NCBI GenBank assembly: GCA_016290875.1
Contig: JAEEVL010000006.1
Location: forward strand, 59,768 to 123,767
From: Ruminococcus sp.
Lineage (GTDB): Bacteria > Bacillota > Clostridia > Oscillospirales > Ruminococcaceae
DNA: 64,000 nt
Direction: 5' to 3'
Made by a program: the position numbers and the translations under genes. The notes below the pieces were generated by a model, which worked only from the letters and a program-made list of their open reading frames with translations, searched no databases and had not been told where the DNA came from. Shown one piece after another: positions 61,974 through 64,000 of the stretch (positions within the stretch are counted from its first letter, which is position 1; the number at the start of each line of letters is the position of its first letter).

Positions 61974-63188
61974 TTACGCTGAAGCTTCTGCGTCAATTAA
62001 AACTTCTTTTACTCTCGCATAGTAAATGCGAAGGAACTTGTTTGCAGCGGCGTTCATGTATGAATAGTAATGCTTGCCTTCTAATTGTTTCTTGATCAGG
62101 AAATCGTACACCGGATTATCAACCGGCTTGTTTTGTAACAATACCTGCATAATGATGAATAAGGTTCTTCGCAGAGCTCCTGCACCTTTCTTTGTCATAC
62201 AATTTGATTTTGATATTTTCTGACCGGAATCATTATTCTCGCTGTCATATCCAAAGTAAGCAGTGATCGCTTTTCTGTTATGGAAACGTCTTGGATCACC
62301 GATCTCGGCTATCAGCTGAGGTCCCATAGCCTTTCCAACACCATACATGGACATAACAGTACTGTATTCGGGAAGCTGAGCTGCTACACGGTTCATTTCA
62401 AGCTGGATAGCATGGCAGTTCTCAATGGCTGAATTGAGCATCCGAGCAGCTTGTATAACAGCAAACACAGTTGATTCTGCTGTAGACACACTGCTGATGC
62501 ATTCTTTTGAATATTCATATATTCTTTCGCAAGCTGCTTCTGTGAAGTGATAAGAATTGCTGTTGCACCACTTCTTGTACTTTCTTGAAAATGCCTTGAT
62601 AGTTAGCTTTGAGATCATATCGCAGTGAGGAAATGTTAATACAAAGTCAACCCATTTTTCATGACCGTCCGATTCTCTGGAAGGTGATGTGAACAGCTTA
62701 TTGATCCCGGGAAAGGTCAAATCAAGCAGTGATATCAGATTATTATTCATCATGGTTTTTAACTTAGAAGCCTGCTGATACTGTCTGTTCAGTAGTTTCA
62801 AGGACTTTCTTAAGTCTTCCTGAGGAATATATTTCTTCAGATCAATCCAATAGCTTAACGCATAAGAAGCGATTTTCAAAGAGTCCTTCTTATCGGTTTT
62901 AGGCTTTCTTAATGTGTTTCCACCAAAGTCACTGATAAGCACAGGATTGACTACGGAAACAAATATATTTTGTGCGTGGAGGTAACGGGCAATGGGTTCA
63001 TAATAGTTTCCTGTTGCCTCCATAACAACCTTTGTCTCACCGGGGAGCTTCTTTATGAAGTCAGCTAATTTTTTCAAATCACTTCCGGTGTGAGCAACAT
63101 CAAAAGGCGAAGCCACAACTTCACCGAAGGGACGTAGTACAGCAATTGTACTTTTACCTTTGGAAACATCGATACCTACTGCGTTCAT
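61974..63188 (-). CDS. IS110 family transposase (DEDD recombinase)
   Basis: 404 residues. N-terminal RuvC-like DEDD domain (AVGIDVSKGKST with the first Asp, VVMEATGNY with Glu, KTDKKDS with Asp) and C-terminal Transposase_20 domain (YGVGKAMGPQLIAEIGD, then DSGQKISKSNCMTKKGAG with the catalytic Ser). Full length and intact. An ATG 4 codons upstream sits against AGGAG, so the ATG at 63186-63188 is preferred. IS110 enzymes recombine DNA guided by a bridge RNA transcribed from the element's noncoding end. Confidence 0.93.
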   Translation of the reverse strand: MNAVGIDVSKGKSTIAVLRPFGEVVASPFDVAHTGSDLKKLADFIKKLPGETKVVMEATGNYYEPIARYLHAQNIFVSVVNPVLISDFGGNTLRKPKTDKKDSLKIASYALSYWIDLKKYIPQEDLRKSLKLLNRQYQQASKLKTMMNNNLISLLDLTFPGINKLFTSPSRESDGHEKWVDFVLTFPHCDMISKLTIKAFSRKYKKWCNSNSYHFTEAACERIYEYSKECISSVSTAESTVFAVIQAARMLNSAIENCHAIQLEMNRVAAQLPEYSTVMSMYGVGKAMGPQLIAEIGDPRRFHNRKAITAYFGYDSENNDSGQKISKSNCMTKKGAGALRRTLFIIMQVLLQNKPVDNPVYDFLIKKQLEGKHYYSYMNAAANKFLRIYYARVKEVLIDAEASA

Positions 63189-63390
63189 AATAAAATGCAT
63201 CTCCTAAATTGAAATTGTAATCGGGAAAACCACACTTTACTCATTACCTATTCAATCTGTTTGGTGACACGAACGCACATACTGTGGCTCAACCTGCATA
63301 AACCGAACGCTATAATGAAAGCATGGATGACAGTCTGGTTTACGGGCGCTTTGTCCCAGAAAGGGAACCGTCAGTCCAATTACTGCTTTC
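63189..63390 (-). ncRNA. candidate IS110 bridge RNA region
   Basis: About 200 noncoding bases upstream of the transposase. On the minus strand they contain the hairpin GTTCCC-TTTCT-GGGAC and further self-complementary segments (GGACTGACGG with later CCCGT and AGACTGTCA), after a promoter at 63391-63420. IS110-group elements carry the bridge RNA in this position. The structure and guide loops are not resolved. Confidence 0.5.
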
Positions 63391-63420
63391 AGTATAGCTT
63401 AAGTAACAAGTACGTGTAAA
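63391..63420 (-). promoter_or_regulatory. promoter reading into the IS110 element
   Basis: TTTACA (63420-63415), 18-nt spacer, TATACT (63396-63391) on the minus strand. Confidence 0.6.
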
Positions 63421-63481
63421 CCCTTACTGGATTGCAAAGTTTTACCCGTCAATGATATTGTAACAGAAAGGGAAAACGACC

Positions 63482-63757
63482 ATGAAGTACAGTAAAGAAT
63501 TCAAAGAAGAAGCATTAAAGCTCTCAGATGAGATCGGGCTGAAAAAGGCTGCTCAACAGTTAGGAATCCAGTATTATACTTTGTCGGATTGGCGGAGCAA
63601 GCGAAACGCTGCTGTCAAAGCTCAGAAGTATCAGATGTCAGATGAAGAGCTTAAACAGCGAAATCTTGAGCTTGAGCGTGAAAACGCCGAACTGCGGAAA
63701 GCAAATGATATACTCAAGGACGCACTCGGTTTTTTCGCAAAAGACCGGAAGAAGTAA
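63482..63757 (+). CDS. IS3 family transposase OrfA
   Basis: 91 residues: a helix-turn-helix (KKAAQQLGIQYYTLSDWRSK) and a C-terminal leucine-zipper (LELERENAELRKANDILKDA), the standard IS3/IS911 OrfA that binds the element ends. Its stop overlaps the orfB frame. The element's end lies close to or inside the IS110 left flank; no inverted repeat was located with confidence. Confidence 0.92.
   Translation: MKYSKEFKEEALKLSDEIGLKKAAQQLGIQYYTLSDWRSKRNAAVKAQKYQMSDEELKQRNLELERENAELRKANDILKDALGFFAKDRKK
63730..63736 (+). promoter_or_regulatory. candidate -1 frameshift site of the IS3 element
   Basis: T-TTT-TTC in the phase X-XXY-YYZ of the orfA frame, 19 nt before the orfA stop. Slipping back one base joins orfA to orfB. 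Confidence 0.65.
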
Positions 63758-64000
63758 AGACAAGCGAACGTCACCTGTTCGTTAATGAGTTACGCAGCAA
63801 GTATGGAGCGAAAGCAATATGCAGATTTCTGAAAATAAGCGAATCAGGCTATTATCGCTGGCTCAGAAATCATGGCAAGCCCGGTGCAAGGCAGCTTCTT
63901 CTGGTCAAAATACAAGGAATTCTTTCAGAGCATCCTGACAACAAGAATTACGGTGTCAGAAGGATGCAGGCAGCTCTTGCACAGAAAGGCACTCATGTCA
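63737..64000 (+). CDS. IS3 family transposase OrfB, cut by the window end
   Basis: Open in the -1 frame relative to OrfA, beginning RKRPEEVKTSERHLFV and continuing through the HTH_21-like segment SKYGAKAICRFLKISESGYY to the edge (NYGVRRMQAAL). The DDE catalytic core lies beyond the window. No independent start is evident, consistent with expression as an OrfAB fusion. Confidence 0.85.

Overview
The window reads as chromosomal DNA of an anaerobic, low-GC Firmicute close to Ruminococcus (R. flavefaciens-like). This is an inference. It rests on type I dockerins on many secreted proteins, BspA-like leucine-rich-repeat proteins with signal peptides ending in ASAA, Clostridia-type transposases and recombinases, and consistent AGGAGG ribosome binding sites. 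No rRNA, tRNA or CRISPR array was found. Many promoters are near-consensus TTGACA-N17-TATAAT.

Layout. 1-5.2 kb: an HTH-fused UDP-sugar dehydrogenase and a YfhO-type polytopic membrane protein. 5.2-9.6 kb: a mobile-looking segment with a large serine recombinase, two tiny upstream ORFs, a gene-free stretch with inverted repeats, a winged-helix regulator and a DUF6076-like protein, the last two sharing a symmetric divergent promoter. 9.6-15 kb: a dockerin protein with three 435-bp internal repeats and a secreted subtilase with Cys-rich repeats. 15-19.3 kb: housekeeping genes (HAD phosphatase; glycerate kinase, carbonic anhydrase and DUF89 operon; a frameshifted AlkZ-related gene). 19.4-25.1 kb: a three-gene zinc-ribbon / HExxH / DUF2135 operon and a receiver plus degenerate GGDEF protein. 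25.2-30 kb: a second subtilase and a small operon of two RiPP-like precursor peptides plus a nucleotidyltransferase. 30-34 kb: a tandem pair of LRR-transglutaminase-dockerin proteins. 34.2-37.4 kb: clpS-clpA-aat, the N-degron pathway. 37.4-41 kb: a dispersed repeat, a possible orphan toxin/immunity pair, and an ECF sigma factor with a probable anti-sigma factor. 41-61 kb: a secreted-protein island with two near-identical LRR proteins, three multi-dockerin proteins, an M4 metallopeptidase, an AAA-ATPase/nuclease and a VWA/TSP3 protein, mixed with decayed gene fragments. 61-64 kb: an IS110 element and a truncated IS3 element.

Function. Most of the DNA encodes an extracellular programme: proteases (S8, M4, HExxH), CHAP-like and transglutaminase-like enzymes and LRR adhesins, many of which could be assembled through dockerins onto cohesin scaffolds encoded elsewhere. 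Duplication drives the island: paralogous LRR genes with copied promoters, fragments of aat and of the subtilase moved next to copies of an ACACRCC-rich repeat, and genes ending in fresh stop codons. The most novel-looking items are the peptide/nucleotidyltransferase operon, the arrays of five to six dockerin modules per protein, and a 20-21 bp phased AAGTTGC array upstream of two LRR genes.
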